A DNA stretch of 64,000 nucleotides, taken from Adiantum capillus-veneris. Its lineage: Eukaryota > Streptophyta > Polypodiopsida > Polypodiales > Pteridaceae. The translations under genes were made by a program, and so were the position numbers. The notes beneath the pieces were generated by a model. That model was not told the DNA's origin and ran no database searches. It saw only the letters and a list, made by a program, of their open reading frames with translations. Below, piece by piece: positions 1 through 11,190 of the stretch; the stretch's first letter is position 1; every line of letters begins with the position of its first letter. The DNA is taken from NCBI GenBank assembly GCA_014529385.2, contig CM043965.1, positions 13,906,412-13,970,411 on the forward strand. Direction: 5' to 3'.

Positions 1-345
1 ACACCATTAGAAGAGGGGCTATATGGCACGGTAAGCTCCCTCTTAATGCCCAAATTTTCACAAAACTTGTTAAATTCAACACTTGTGTACTCCCCCCATT
101 GTTTGTACGCAAGCATTTTAGCTTTCTACCTGTTTGGGTGGTCACAAATGCATGAAATCTCTTAAACGCAGCAAAGGCTGCATCCTTAGACTTAAGCAAA
201 TAAACCCAAATTTTCCTAGAATGATCATCAACAAAGGAGACAAAATAACATGCACCACCCATAGACTTAGTAGGCATGCTACATACATCAGAATGTACAA
301 GATCAAGCACACAAGATTTACAAATAAGAACGCTTTACTTGCTTG
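1..345 (-). pseudogene. copia integrase catalytic core, N-terminal part, frameshifted
   Basis: On the minus strand, in a different frame from the upstream zinc domain, the translation reads LDLVHSDVCSMPTKS and then FVSFVDDHSRKIWVYLLKS. These are the first catalytic-aspartate block and the following strand of the rve integrase core of Ty1/copia (TNT1-like) polyproteins. A frameshift near 330-350 separates it from the HHCC domain. A further break follows near 60-120, where the second catalytic region (LRTNNGGSTQ in place of the usual D-N-G-G-E-Y type block) is degraded. The remainder is outside the window. Confidence 0.8.
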
Positions 346-1894
346 CCATATTGACATTCATTACAAAAGTCAAGCTTTGTGCCTTTCGCATCAAGCTTGT
401 TCAAAGTACAAAGCTTAGAAAGGCCCTTTTGGCTCATATGGCCAAGCCTCTTGTGCCACAACTCCATGTGAGAGTTAATTTCAGCCAATGCAATAAACTT
501 GCCCAACACGGCCTTTCCATGCATGCAGTAAAGTGTCCCTTTCTTTGTGCCCTTTACAATCAGCCTTGCGCCTTTGGTCATTTTCCATGATCCTCTCTCA
601 AACAAGATGCTGTAACCATGCATATCCATCTGACCAACAGAAAACAGACTCTTCTTGATTCCCGGCATATATCTAACATCATGCAAGACAAGCTCATTTG
701 TGCCATCTATGGAGAGATGCACAGTGCCAATACCCTCAATGGAACATGCATGATTGTTTCCAAGGTATACATGGCCACGCTTCCCTACATCAAAAGTAGA
801 GAAACACTCCTTGATAGGAGTCACATGAAATGAAGCACCGGAATCAACAATCCAAGTCTGGGACAACGCATCATTGACAGTCAACAAAGCATCAATAAGA
901 TCACTCTTGGTGATCTGCATGTCCTGTGAATGAACATTTAGAGAGGCATCAAAGTCATAAGCATCATCATCTGACAAAGTGGCACACAAGATGTCTTCTA
1001 CATCTGACAGCTCCTCAATCACAACACTAGAAGCCACATTGGCCTTCTCTTTGTCCTTTGAGCTATCCTGTGCATCTGCCTTGACTTCCTTCTTCTCTTT
1101 CTTTCTGTCTCCGCCATTCTTTTTTCTTTCTAACTCAGCTTTATAGTACCTGCAATCGGGTTTCTTGTGACCTTTCCTGCCACATTGACAGCAAGTCACA
1201 TCACCCTTGCCTTTGCTTGCATTTCCCCTTTCTTTACTCTTACTCTTACTCCTTTGTGCATAAGCATTCTTCTTTTCTGTCCTGCCTCTAACCATGTTGG
1301 CAGAGTTGCCTCCCTCTCCACTTGCTTTCCTCTTGATTTCTTCATTCAAGATAGAACCCCTAACACCATCAAAGGTCAAATTGGGGTTATTGGACAACGA
1401 AACCACCAAAGTTTCCCATGACTCAGGTAAGGTCATAAGCAAGAAGATAGCTTTCAGCTTATCATCAAAAGCGGGCAAGCCAGAATCCTGTAACTGCGAC
1501 AAAGTACCTGCGAACAATGACAAGTGCTATGCCGCGCTCTTGGACTCATCTAGTTGCATGCCAACAAGTTTTCGCATCAAGTGCACCTGGTTGACACAAG
1601 TTGTATTTTCATACATTCCCTTTAACTTCTCCCACACATCAAAAGCAGTCGTGAGACCTTTTACATCAATGACTGTCTCATCGGTCATGGCCATTTTAAT
1701 GTATGTAACGGCCTTCCTGTTCATGCTAACCCATGCTTCATCCTCATATTCTGTGGCTTCACCTGTTCAAGTGCCCCTTCGCAATCCTTAAGAAATAGGA
1801 TTCCTTGAATCCTGTCTTTCCAAAGATCAAAACCTGTACCATCGAACCTCCTAATCTAGAAGAGGTTCTTCACATCCGAAGAAGATGAGGCCAT
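318..1894 (-). pseudogene. copia gag-protease-GAG_pre-integrase region
   Basis: The probable start is ATG at 1894-1892 (MASSSSDVKNLF), followed by an in-frame TAG at 1858-1856, then FDGTGFDLWKDRIQ as in copia gag proteins. A frameshift follows before 1724 and another stop at 1529-1527. From 1523 to 318 one frame is open for 401 codons. It holds the gag helical region, a basic KSKSKERG tract, the CCHC knuckle CCQCGRKGHKKPDC, the protease active site IVDSGASFHVT and the HKRLGHMSQKGLSKL zinc motif ahead of the integrase. This is the usual N-terminal two fifths of a TNT1-type polyprotein. The two stops and at least two frameshifts make it a pseudogene. Confidence 0.9.
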
Positions 1895-2636
1895 AGTTGC
1901 ACGAAATAAGAGGGATAATACGCTAAATTTTTGGGCAAAATGCGCAAAAATCGGAGTATAGCCTCACAGAGATGTACACTACAGCTATAAATGGTCACTG
2001 GAGCAATTTGGGCCAAAATAGGTCGATTTGGCCACAAAATTCAATTCCTGAAATTTATGCGCAGGAAATTTCAGCGAGCGAATTTGTGCTCGAAGACAAC
2101 AAATTTAGTTGTTTTTAGCCTCAGAAGACATACATAAGGCTAATATACAGCCTTTAGAAGCATGTAAGCGCAAAAGCCCCAATTTGTAGCATCAAAATTG
2201 CATGAAATTGAGCCACAGATGGTCATACATCGACAAAATTTGTCAAATGTACATGGGTTGCATCTATTTGCACTTTCCCCAATGTAATCGTACCATAAAA
2301 ACACTTGCAAAAACCTACGTAAATCTGAAATTAGCTTAAAACACCTGTTTTAGGGCTTGTTTTTCGGCAATTTCAGGGTTTTCGGGTAGTGGGGACTGAG
2401 CAAAAGTATTCCCACACCTTAATACATCATTTGCAAAACCTGTATTTTGCTGTCATAACCTGTAATTTCCTGTTTTTGACCTAATTTCAGCCTGTTTTAG
2501 GTCAATTTTGGTTGCCGGGAGCTCTCTAGAGTCCGGGGACGAGTCCTTTGGAGACGAAATTGCAAAATTTCGCGTAAAAGTTGACCTTCTTGGCTGAAAT
2601 TCAGTGTTTGCAGGTTTGGCGACAAACCCTAATCAG
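1895..2636 (-). other. untranslated leader of the copia element
   Basis: About 740 bases lie between the primer binding site and the gag start. The stretch is A/T-rich with many AAATTT-like words and no open frame of note. I see no gene in it. It probably carries the packaging and dimerisation signals of the transcript, but no specific motif can be assigned. Confidence 0.6.
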
Positions 2637-2648
2637 GCTCTGATACCA
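2637..2648 (-). other. primer binding site, initiator tRNA-Met
   Basis: The minus strand reads TGGTATCAGAGC, complementary to the 3' end of plant initiator tRNA-Met. It lies two bases inside the LTR end, which fixes the LTR boundary and the element's orientation. Confidence 0.9.
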
Positions 2649-2650
2649 GT

Positions 2651-2949
2651 TGATGAGCGCACGGCGGTGTGTGCAAGTGATAGAGCACGCGAGGAAGTGC
2701 AATGTGTGTGCAGAGAGAGGTGGCAAAGGCCAGCAAGAGAGGAGGCGCTAGCAGAACGATAGGGAGAGAGAGAGGGCACGCTATTGCTGCAGGGAATAAG
2801 TGAGTGAGTTGAATAAAACTCACTTACCCTTTATTATTTGTATAGGACCAATCTATAAGGTAGTGGCCAAGTTCAATGTGAACTTGGCCAAAGGTTAGTA
2901 CCTTTAAAATATACATTAAAAGAGGGCCATTTGGGCCTTTAACCCAACA
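2651..2949 (-). repeat. 5' LTR of the copia element
   Basis: On the minus strand the repeat starts TGTTGGGTTAAAGGCC and ends GCTCATCA, with TG...CA termini, directly before the primer binding site. At 299 bp it is a normal length for copia. The second LTR is outside the window, so the left-hand limit rests on the PBS and the right-hand limit on the TG terminus. Confidence 0.8.
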
Positions 2950-2973
2950 ACTGATAGGCACAAGAGGGGGAGC

Positions 2974-4055
2974 ATGATGCTATGCATCCCAGAGAGGGTC
3001 TTGCTGGACTCTGCGCTCAGAGAGCAAGTGGAGGCTCTTTGGACAGAGAGCTTAGACTTACAAGACTTTCCTGCTGACACAGTGGCCTCAGGACTTGCTC
3101 AGCTTAGTCGGCTCTTTCTTCAGGAGTCTTCAGCTCGCTTGCCTATAGCGAGAGAGGAGGAGCAGCGCCTCCGACGGGGCGTTGCTTCCTTGCAGAGGAT
3201 GCAGGAGCAGCATCCAGATAATCCTTGGCTGCAGGAGCAGTTACAGCACGCTCGCCAGGAGCTCGTCAACACAGACGATAGGCGCCATGAGTTTGCTTTC
3301 CATCGACAGGCATCTCAGTGGACCCAGGTGGGTGACAGAGTGACAGGCGCTTTCTTTGAGGCACTGAGACCTCCGCATACGGATGCCAAGGTCAGTCAGT
3401 TGAGGAGGCCCAACGAATCAGTTGCTTCAGAGCCAGAGGCCATGCGTGCAGTTGCTACTGACTTCTACCATGATTTATTGTCTGCAGAGCCCCAATCAGA
3501 GCGTGTCAAGATGCATGCAGAGAGCAGGTGTTGGCACAGATGCCTTGTCTTGTGACTGAGGAGATGTGTCAGAGGCTTGAGCTGCCTCTACTGCTAGAGG
3601 AGCTGCACACGGCTCTTAGTGCACTCCCCCATGGTAGCTGTCTAGGTGAGGGTGGCTTGACTCCTAGCTTCTTCTTGGAGTACTGGGACTTGCTTGGCTC
3701 AGATCTTTGTAGTGCTTTTCGGTACATCCCGCACACAGGTGAGATGCCTGACAACATGAGTGAGGGTCTGATTTACCTCATTCCCAAGGAGGGTGGCTCC
3801 TTGGATGAGATTCGACAGTGGAGCCCCATCACCATCCTCAACTCAGCCTACAAAATTCTTGCCCAGGTTCTGAGTTTGAGGATTCAGCCACTTCTAGAGA
3901 GCCTTATACATGGGACTCAGACAGGTTTTGTCAAGGAGCGTAGTATCCTTGACAACATCTTTACTTTTTGGGAGGCCTCCCTCGCGCGGCTCCATGGTGA
4001 GGAATTTGTGATTCTTCTTCTCGATTTTGAGAAGGCCTACGACAAAGTTGACTAG
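2974..4055 (+). pseudogene. LINE reverse transcriptase, N-terminal half
   Basis: There are two overlapping frames, 2974-3555 and 3528-4055, split by a frameshift near 3530. The first gives the helical linker between endonuclease and RT (FYHDLLSAEP, the usual block just before RT). The second gives RT blocks: LTPSFFLEYWDLLG, SEGLIYLIPKEGG, IRQWSPITILNSAYKILA, TQTGFVKERSILDNI and LLLDFEKAYDKVD, the last carrying the first catalytic aspartate. A TAG at 4053-4055 ends the frame right after it. The blocks match plant L1-type non-LTR retrotransposons (RT_nLTR_like). Confidence 0.9.
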
Positions 4056-5230
4056 GATTTTTTGGAGGGCACTGAGCAGGATGGGCTTCTCAGATGCTTG
4101 GATCAGAGGAGTGTCAGCTTTGTACAGACGGGCACACAGTCAGATGCTTTTAGCAGGAGGTAGAGGTGATCGTTTCATGCTCACACGTTCGGTCAGATAG
4201 GGCTGCCCTCTTGCCCCCTTTCTCTTTTTGTTCTATGCTGAGGCGATGAGCAGGTTTTTGGTTTCACAGCAGGTTGGTTTACATGGCTTAGCGCTCCCTA
4301 TTCGGGAGATGAGCTAATGGATGCTGAGTTTGCAGACGACTCAGCCTTGTACTTGAATGGTCAGGAGGCCAACCTACACAGGTGTGAGCAGGCTCTTGAG
4401 ACTTTCTGTCTGGCGCACTGATCAACTAGAGAAAGACGGTGGCTTTCTCGGTTGGTAGTGCTTCTACGCCCGATTGGATGCAAGGTGAGGGTTTCAAGTG
4501 GATCCCCCAGGGACTGTAGTTCGTTACTTGGGCTATCAGGTTGGTTTGGACTTGTCTCCCAAGCAGCAGATTGCTCCCCTCCTCCTGTCGCTCCGCACGA
4601 CTTTCTTTGGCACGCAGAGTTGTAGTGGCCAACTAGGTGTTGTTGGCTACTATGTGGTACATCACTTCTTGTTGGATCTTCTCGAGTTCTTGTATTAGCC
4701 AGGTAGAGAGGCTGATCAGGAACTTCCTTTGGTCAGGACGTGACACTCAAATAGACCGGGCCAAAGTGGCATGGCAGGTCATCACTTTTCCTTGTTCTCA
4801 CGAAGGGTTGGGGATCATAGACCCAGCACAGTAGAGCAGAACCCTTCTTGGGAAGTTCATCGTCAGAGGACTTCTTCCAGGTGAGGAGCCTTGGTAGGAG
4901 TTCTTGCTTCAGCGGCTTAGTGCTAGGGTGCCTCACGCTGGAGGCCCATGGCGACCCTCGACTCGATGGATTTTCACACAAATGCGCAGAGTTGGCTTGA
5001 GCAGGAGACTGGAGGACCGCTTCGCTGTGAGTCCGCTCCGATCCTGGGAGCAACTGCGGCGAGGCCTGGAGCAGCGTCAGCCTACTTGCACGGAGGAGCG
5101 CCTGAGACAGCCCCTTATTTGGAACCCCATGGTTAGCACTCAGAGAGGCCACTTGGTTGGTAGTCGGCCTCATGTTTCCTGGGGTCCCATGACTGAGGGT
5201 CCAGCACGCTCTCTAGGTGACTGGTTATAG
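4056..5230 (+). pseudogene. LINE reverse transcriptase, C-terminal half with FADD box
   Basis: The translation resumes after the stop at 4053-4055 with the remaining RT blocks in several frames. The second catalytic box appears as AEFADDSALYLNG, FADD at 4329-4340, where most elements have YADD. RYLGYQVG follows near 4523, then WLIRNFLWSG-type and GGLGIIDP-type thumb blocks near 4710-4830. Frame changes are frequent. The same order of blocks recurs in the LINE at 8604-9906. Confidence 0.8.
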
Positions 5231-6130
5231 TTTTCAGGCTAGTTTTCAGGCTTGTAAGAGGAGCTTCAGGGCATTCAGCTATAGGGCATGAGAGGGGTGC
5301 AGAGCATGTGTCAGAACATCTCAAAGACAGTACCAGCTGAGTGGCTCACACATCTCAAGTCAACAGCGCCCAGATGGATGGGAGCCTTCACGCGACTGGA
5401 GGTTCTCATCTCAGTTCGGGCTTGCTCAGAGACTATACCCTCCCTGTTTTTCAAGCTACAGGGTGAGGGACGCTTACACCGAGTTGCAGTAGAGGCCCCG
5501 CAGGTGGCAGAGTGTTGTTTTCAGAGGATTCGCGTGGTGGGCATCTCTGGGAGGACTTGTGTCATAGATCCCGACCTAGCAGCTCTTGAGACTGGCCACT
5601 AGAGACTGTGGGCTTGGGAGAGTTTTCCACTAGCACGAGTAAAGTGGGATCCTGGAGAGTGATTGTGGAGGGACCCTTTCTCCTCTACAGACCATCCAAG
5701 CGTCCCTTTCTTTCAATACACTGTTCGACTGGGACGTCACATACTAGCAGCGCAGAGAGAGGCTCGTCCTGCTGCATCACCTCATTGGCAAGAGGAGGGT
5801 CTCACAGCTGATTTCTTGGCAGCTTTTTGGGAGAGGTTGTGGGACTCCAGACAACGGAGACGAGTCACTTTGTTCCAATGGCTGGTTGCACACAGAGCTA
5901 CAGCAGTTGGGAGCTGGCTTGTACATAGTGGTCTCTCGACCGCATGTGCAACTTGTGACCATCTTGTGGAGAGTCAGCGTCACTGTCTTTGGGACAACAG
6001 GTGTGGCTTCGTGTCCTTCGGCTGATGCCAGCCCTTTCCACAACTCGGCAGTACACTTTGGGGGCAACTGCTTGGTCCACTCTCACGGGCCCGGCACTTC
6101 GGTTTGAGCTATCTTCCACCAGCAGGATGA
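5231..6130 (+). pseudogene. LINE C-terminal region with zf-RVT zinc knuckle
   Basis: An open stretch at 5663-6025 contains WERLWDSRQRRRVTLFQWLVAHRA followed within 30 residues by CATCDHLVESQRHCLWDN. This is the WxxLW...F.WL...A...GxxL plus CxxC...HCLWxC pattern of the zf-RVT domain at the end of plant L1-type ORF2 proteins. The last cysteine is displaced by one codon. Upstream, 5288-5602 is open but carries no motif I recognise. Confidence 0.75.
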
Positions 6131-6631
6131 TAGTGATGCAGGGTGGTCGACCTACACTCTAGCCTGCTACAGAGCTTACTCCACAGGAGTGGTGCAGCGA
6201 GCGAGAGGATCAGTGGCCTGACACTCTGGTTCATCTAGCGGGCCCGTTGCTTCCGCATCTTCGAGGCACACCCTATACCACCAGCAAGACTATTCGGGAT
6301 CTTTGGCTAGAGCTAATCCATACTCTCAGAGGACAGTTTGAGAGACTCCAGGGCAGTTCTGACCGCATGCGGGAGCGCAGAGAGGCTTTCCTTCGACTCT
6401 GGCATCCTGGGCCTTTTTTCATGTCCAGGGTGTGCTCAGATGGCACTACCGTCCACCTGTGTGGCTTTTCCCTCCTCCCATCTTGATTTAGCCTCATTGT
6501 ACATATGTTGTTTTTTCATTGGGAGAGTCTCCCCATCATGATTGTTGTAGCTCTCTCTTGTAGAGGAGGTTCTAGCCCTATGGGCAGTTTCATTAACTCA
6601 TAGAAGAATCTTTTTCTCGGAAAAAAAAAAA
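6131..6631 (+). other. 3' UTR and poly(A) tail of the first LINE
   Basis: Only short frames are present. The stretch ends with a run of A at 6620-6631 after a ttttctcgg sequence, as expected at the 3' end of a LINE. The downstream copy of a target duplication cannot be checked because the 5' end is outside the window. Confidence 0.65.
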
Positions 6632-6708
6632 ATGCAAAGAAGAAATGAGGGAGTATCAACAAGATCAACCGCCACCTCCTAGGTACTATTAAGGCACTCC
6701 ACGAGCGC

Positions 6709-7353
6709 GTGTCGGCACAGGAAAGCACGATACATACATTTGAGGATCGTGTGAAGGCCCAAGATGAGGAAATCGCACTACTCAAGAAAGAGCTTGCAGG
6801 GGTGCGATCGCAAAATGTCCTCGAAGAGGGAGAGCTTCAACCCTCAGTGATTGAAGAGCTTAACACGATTAAAGAACAAGTGCGGGCCATCAAAGAAGGT
6901 GAGGAGCAACAAAAAGAAATGACTACCTGGTGGGTAGATGTCATCACAAAGACCCAACAAAAAGCAGAAGAGGCCGAGAAATGGATCGAGATTGTCAAGA
7001 AAGGGAAAGGCAAGGAAATAACCCCGAGACGTGTGCGGGCCTTACACGTAAGGATATGTGGTCTCAGAGACCAAGATAATGTGGATGAAGAGGTGAAAGA
7101 ACTCATGACTCTGGTGGGGGTTCACGAGCATACACATACGAGGGCTTGGAGAGTGGGCAATAAGAAAAGTGGGAGAAACGGGGAAACCTTGAAGGAAAGG
7201 GCACTCATCCTCCGTATCCCCTCCATGGAAGTGAAGAAGTACTTCTTGAAGAAGAGACCAACTCTAAAGAAGACGGGCATCTTTCTTGGAGATAACCTCA
7301 AGACTCACCCTCTCGCAGATTGCTCATATGCAAGAGGTAATGCAGGAAGTTAG
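6709..7353 (+). CDS. LINE ORF1-like coiled-coil protein (214 aa)
   Basis: The open frame is intact for 214 codons. Residues ~1-95 are rich in E, K and Q with heptad spacing (IHTFEDRVKAQDEEIALLKK), predicting a coiled coil. Residues ~100-210 begin with VRALHVRICGLRDQDNVDEE and continue to FLGDNLK. They look like an RRM-type nucleic-acid-binding fold of the kind found in ORF1 proteins of L1-like elements. The ORF continues in another frame for ~30 codons (KIAFYKDGRVVILEGR) and then stops before the endonuclease. Its position upstream of endonuclease and RT supports the role. The RNA-binding function is inferred from the family. Confidence 0.6.
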   Translation: MSAQESTIHTFEDRVKAQDEEIALLKKELAGVRSQNVLEEGELQPSVIEELNTIKEQVRAIKEGEEQQKEMTTWWVDVITKTQQKAEEAEKWIEIVKKGKGKEITPRRVRALHVRICGLRDQDNVDEEVKELMTLVGVHEHTHTRAWRVGNKKSGRNGETLKERALILRIPSMEVKKYFLKKRPTLKKTGIFLGDNLKTHPLADCSYARGNAGS

Positions 7354-7469
7354 AGCAACAAGGGCGAAAGGGAAGATTGCTTTTTACAAGGATGGAAGGG
7401 TGGTGATATTGGAGGGGCGCTCCGCATGACGGTGCGAGACCTATGGGACCACACTAAAGATGGCAATCT

Positions 7470-7920
7470 AGAATTGTAATGGGTCACTCCGTCTGGATGT
7501 AGGTGCCTTTGAGGATAGTTTCACTGGGAGAGAGATGGGCCTATCCAGACTATCACAAGATGAGTACACTGGGTATGGCATATACTTGATAGATATGGGA
7601 ACTGCACATACATTGGCCATTTTGAATGGCCTATAAAGATTTTCGATAGCTGAAGGTTGGATTATGTTATGGCCCAGCCAGGTCTCATTCCATTCTTTCA
7701 AGATTTCATGGTGGGCACTAGGCCAGTTGGACTAGCAGTTGATGCTATCTTGTCTTTCTCTCTTACATTCCACTTCAACACAGCTCCATTAGGAGAGGTC
7801 CCCACGCACACTCGGTATACCTTCATGAGGGGGACGGATTCTGTGTATATGGATGCGATATACAGGCAGCTATGCACTCGGGAGCCAAGACGACCACTAG
7901 ATGACTCACTCAAATATTGA
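7470..7920 (+). pseudogene. LINE endonuclease (EEP/APE-like), internally deleted
   Basis: A start-like block reads xNCNGSLRLD near 7470-7495. Its first residue, normally Trp, is a TAG stop, which fits a TGG to TAG change. The C-terminal block is open at 7657-7920: MDYVMAQPGLIPFFQDFMVG then LAVDAILSFSLTFHF, where the family has the D-H-x-x-L catalytic end. An endonuclease needs about 220 residues and only about half fits here, so the middle is deleted. It would nick target DNA in an active element. Confidence 0.7.
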
Positions 7921-8603
7921 CAGAGACACTCCATGATGCAGCATCAGAGGCATACAACCACACCCAACCTACACGGAGAAGATCTGAGAGCATGCCCCAG
8001 AACAGTTGGTATGATGAGGAGTGTAAAGAGATGAGGATCAAATTACAGAGGAAAGTGCTCATGGGTAATACCACACATAGACAGTCACGGATTATCTTTT
8101 GCCGCCTTGTGCGACGAAAGAAAAGGGCTTATTTATCTCAGCTAGAGCGGGATCTGTATCAGTTATTTATGAGTCAAGACTCAGGCGAAGCATGGAGGCT
8201 ATTCCACGAGCATTCACCACCACCAACGGTCACCTCCACAAAGACATGGGGGGAATATGCCACATCTCTCTACACAGCATCAGGGCAACCACCTTTACCG
8301 GACCCGCTAGAGACATGCCCAGAGACATGTACTTTCTTTACTGCCAAGAGGGTAAGGAAAGCCATTGACAGGATGAAGACAAGGAGAGCACATGATCATG
8401 ATGGTCTGGTAGCAGAGCACTTCATCCATGCCAGAGATATGCTTGCAGAGCTTCTTGCTATGATGTTTAATCGAGCCATGTATGAAGGCTTTCCTGAGAC
8501 TTGGAGTATGTCTACGATTGTGCCTGTTTTCAAGTCAGGAGATCCCATGATTCTCGGGAATTCTCACATCATCACGGTTGGTCACACATTGGCTAGGCTG
8601 TAA
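7917..8603 (+). pseudogene. LINE pre-RT linker and RT N-terminus
   Basis: The 228-codon frame carries SWYDEECKEMR, the linker block after the endonuclease in many LINEs. It continues with EAWRLFHEHSPPP, then RVRKAIDRMKTRRAHDHDGL and FPETWSMSTIVPVFKSGDP, the RT block with the (P/K)xGxD-type loop. It ends at 8603 in a frameshift. The following RT blocks continue in other frames. Confidence 0.8.
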
Positions 8604-9906
8604 GCATCCGTTCTTGAGCAGGAGTTGAGTCGATGGGCGAGCGAGAGGGCATACGAGCACCACGGCAAGCAGGATTCAGGAGAGGTTTCTCCACTCTTGA
8701 CCAGATTCTGACACTCAGAGCTATTATTGAGGAGGGTCCAATAGACCATTGGCAAACCTCATTCTCGATTATGAGAAGGCCTATGACAGAGTAGATTGGA
8801 GTTTTCCTACTTTGGATTGGTTTTCCGGATGCTTGGATTCGAGGAGTATGAGCACTGTACAGATCTGTTTCTAGTGCAGTGACCATTGGAGGATTCGTTG
8901 GACGCTCGTTTGAGCTCTCTCATTTAGTCAGGTAGGGCTGCCGCTGGCAGATTAATATTATTTGTTTGTGCAAAGATGATGTCAGACTTCATCAGAGCAC
9001 AATAGCCAGGTTTTAGAGGTTTACTCGTGCCCGTTGAGGATGAGCCGTATTTGATAGATTAAGAGTATGCTGATGACAACTCTATTGTTTTCGCACTATG
9101 ACGGGGGTGTTTGGATACGATTCGTCTCTCTTTGGATGTATATTGTTTGGCCAATGGTGCACGTATCAACTGTCACAAATCTTTTGGCATTCTTGTGGGG
9201 ACTGATGACATGCCGACCTGGGGAACAATGGATGGTTTTACTTGGTTGAGACTTGGCCAGTCTTGTAGATACTTGGGGTTCTAGGTAGGTTTGGACGTGA
9301 CTTCGGAGCAACAATTTGCACATGTCATGCAGTCCATGCGTAGGAAGCTTAGCGACTGGTCCTTGCCGTGTCTTTCTTTGGTTGGTCGCACGTTGGTTGC
9401 CAATTAGGTGTTGCTGGCCTCTGCTTGGTACATTGCATCATGTTGGACACTTCATGAGGGAGTTATGGCACAATTGAGGCGCTTGATTTGAAACTTCCTT
9501 TTTGGAGGATCAGACGGTATTGGTGACACTTGGGCTAGCATTCAATGGTCCACAATGATTCTCCCTCATGCAGAGGGTGGTTTGAACATCATTGATCCTG
9601 AGTTGCAAAGCTATGCACTTCTTGCCAAGCTCATTGTCAGGGGACTTTTTCTAGGCAATGAACCTTGGAAGATGTTACTTCACTTTACCTTGGGCTACAG
9701 TCACCCCCACCCATGGTGTTAGAGACATGCACACATGGATTGGAGGGATATGGTGTTTGTTTACGGATGTGCCTTTGCATAAAGATCATCTGTCTCCTTT
9801 TGCGCGCTCATTGTGGAACTCGTTCAGAGAGTGTTTGGTCAAATGTACTCCTCGCTTGAGAGAGGAGATTGAGCGACAACCTCTTGTATGGAATTCTTTG
9901 GTATAT
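8604..9906 (+). pseudogene. LINE RT catalytic part and thumb, frameshifted
   Basis: In changing frames one can read GFRRGFSTLDQILTLRA, LILDYEKAYDRVDW (first aspartate) near 8757-8800, a VRQGC remnant near 8930 and EYADDNSIV, with the YADD box near 9066-9077. The thumb and C-terminal blocks follow, with GGLNIIDPELQSYALLAKL near 9570-9630 and RQPLVWNSLVY at 9870-9906. These align in order with the first LINE at 4017-5160. Several stops rule out activity. Confidence 0.8.
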
Positions 9907-11177
9907 TGTCACGTGACACATCCAACCCTATGTGTCCGTGGACAAACTACAGCACGACAAGGGTTCAGTCAGTCTAGATTTAGAAGTGATCTGGCACTTT
10001 TGTGAGTCTGTTCGCAGACCGTTCATGTCCAGACACTTAGTATAGATGCATATCCTCTAGTTGCACACAGCATGATCATAAGCATTCCCATCAGAATCCT
10101 TCAGGGGATTTTTCCAGTGCATTTAGCCTATTTTTACTATTTTTGACATTTTTCACTTATTATTTTTAAGTGACTTTCCAACAAAAGTAGGTAGGACAAT
10201 TTGCGTAAGAAAATATATAAGCAAACCAAAGATAGCACTAAATGGAAGAAGAGGCAGCAGGAGCTCCACGCTCAACAGGCAACTTCTCAGCAGAACCCCC
10301 CCCCCCCCCCCCCGGGCAGGAGACTTAGCGTTTTCAGCCAAGGACAACCTGGCGTTTTCTCCATTGCAGATCAACCCCAGCGTTTTGCATGGCAGATCAA
10401 CCCGGCAACAGTTAGACACAGCAGATCAGCCTAGCGTTTTTGCATTTTGCAGAATTCCGGCGACAGAAGGACCAAAATTCAGCCCTAGCGTTTTTGGTTG
10501 CAGATCAGCCCCGGCGTTTTGCACCTTTACCACGATGGAAAGTCAAAGAACATCAGCGTTTTCAGTTTTCAGCAGTTAGTACCCGCAGATCAAGTCCCAA
10601 ATCTCGCAGATCTCACCTTCCTGTAGCAGTTCCCCGCCGCACGGTCAGTTTCCGCAAGGTTTACAGTTTCAACCCGGAAAACGCAGATTTCAGCATTTGA
10701 GTTTTCAGCGCATCGTCGTCGCATCGTCATCATCGACATTGTCACCGACATAGTGTCAGAATTCAGCAGATAGAACATTTGCAGATTTCAGCCCATAGCC
10801 TTTTTTGGACAGCAATAGGAAGATTGCAGATTTCAGCCCTTAGGCCGACTTCGTCATCACCCTCGTCATCGTTGACATAGCCTAGACTTGCATCAGTCTC
10901 ATGCATACCATTTGTACCAGATTGTGCAATCATAAGTAGACCACTCTCGCCGACGAGAGTGGGGCCTTCGGAGGAGGGTTTTACAACGTCGCTGGTGTCG
11001 TATCTCTCTCTCTCAGTCTCATACACTCACAGTGTCCCTTCACTTTGTTTGTGATCATAGCATTCTCTCATTAAGAACGGAAGGCTCTACCTTCCATAAG
11101 AATAAAAGGAACCTTGAGCGCAGTTCGGAGCACTCATCTTGAGCAAAGTTCAAACATTCATTCCGCTGCACCTAACA
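9907..11177 (+). repeat. 5' LTR of element F (1271 bp)
   Basis: It starts TGTCACGTGACACATCC, a perfect CACGTG-centred palindrome at its tip, and ends GCACCTAACA one base before the PBS. It contains a poly-C run (near 10297-10314) and a dispersed array of GCGTTTT modules. Its 3' half is nearly identical to 13260-13859. The 5' half is also found at 40165-40836 and 40837-41484. Confidence 0.85.
10318..10570 (+). repeat. array of GCGTTTT modules within the F LTR
   Basis: At least seven copies of an imperfect unit of the form (C/T)(A/C/G)GCGTTTT(T) occur here, most preceded by CAGATCA-CCC-type sequence, at irregular spacing of about 20-45 bases. The related LTRs at 40560-40790 and 41290-41480 have their own differently spaced copies. 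The array lies in the U3 part of the LTR, so a role in transcription is possible but unproven. Confidence 0.7.
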
Positions 11178-11178
11178 T

Positions 11179-11190
11179 TGGTATCAGAGC
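11179..11190 (+). other. primer binding site of element F, initiator tRNA-Met
   Basis: TGGTATCAGAGC follows one base after the LTR end. It sets the plus orientation. Confidence 0.9.

Larger units (their letters stand above)
1..2949 (-). mobile_element. Ty1/copia LTR retrotransposon, 5' part (runs off the left edge)
   Basis: Read on the minus strand from right to left, the parts are a 299-bp 5' LTR, an initiator-Met primer binding site, a ~740-bp leader, gag with a CCHC knuckle, an aspartic protease, the GAG-pre-integrase zinc domain and the start of the integrase core. Gag before protease before integrase is the copia order. Reverse transcriptase and the 3' LTR would lie left of the window, so the target duplication cannot be tested. 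It abuts an open LINE reading frame at 2950, so it probably inserted into that LINE. Stops and frameshifts show it is inactive. Confidence 0.9.
2950..6631 (+). mobile_element. L1-like LINE (LINE-1 of this window), 5' part cut off
   Basis: It runs on the plus strand from within the region before reverse transcriptase, through RT blocks and a C-terminal zinc knuckle, to a poly(A) run at 6620-6631. The endonuclease is missing: the copia LTR sits directly upstream and the LINE frame is already open at 2950. Many stops and frameshifts mark an old, dead copy. Confidence 0.85.
6640..9906 (+). mobile_element. second L1-like LINE, 5' portion
   Basis: From left to right: a coiled-coil ORF1-like protein, a decayed endonuclease, the pre-RT region and RT, in the plus orientation. 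The LINE is interrupted at 9906/9907 by LTR element F and resumes at 13860. Continuity is shown by comparison with the first LINE. In both, a QPL(I/V)WN block comes first and an STQ block follows it; here STQ is found just after the LTR element. Confidence 0.8.

Noticed and set aside
4733-5173. 146-codon minus-strand frame
   Set aside because: Antisense to the LINE RT thumb region; low-information composition.
7698-7934. 78-codon minus-strand frame and similar frames over LINE sequence
   Set aside because: Antisense shadows of LINE coding DNA with no motifs of their own.
10297-10316. Poly-C here and poly-G at 15513-15535 and 16531-16540 as functional G-quadruplex signals
   Set aside because: Long mononucleotide runs are error-prone, and related LTRs do not keep the poly-C at this length.
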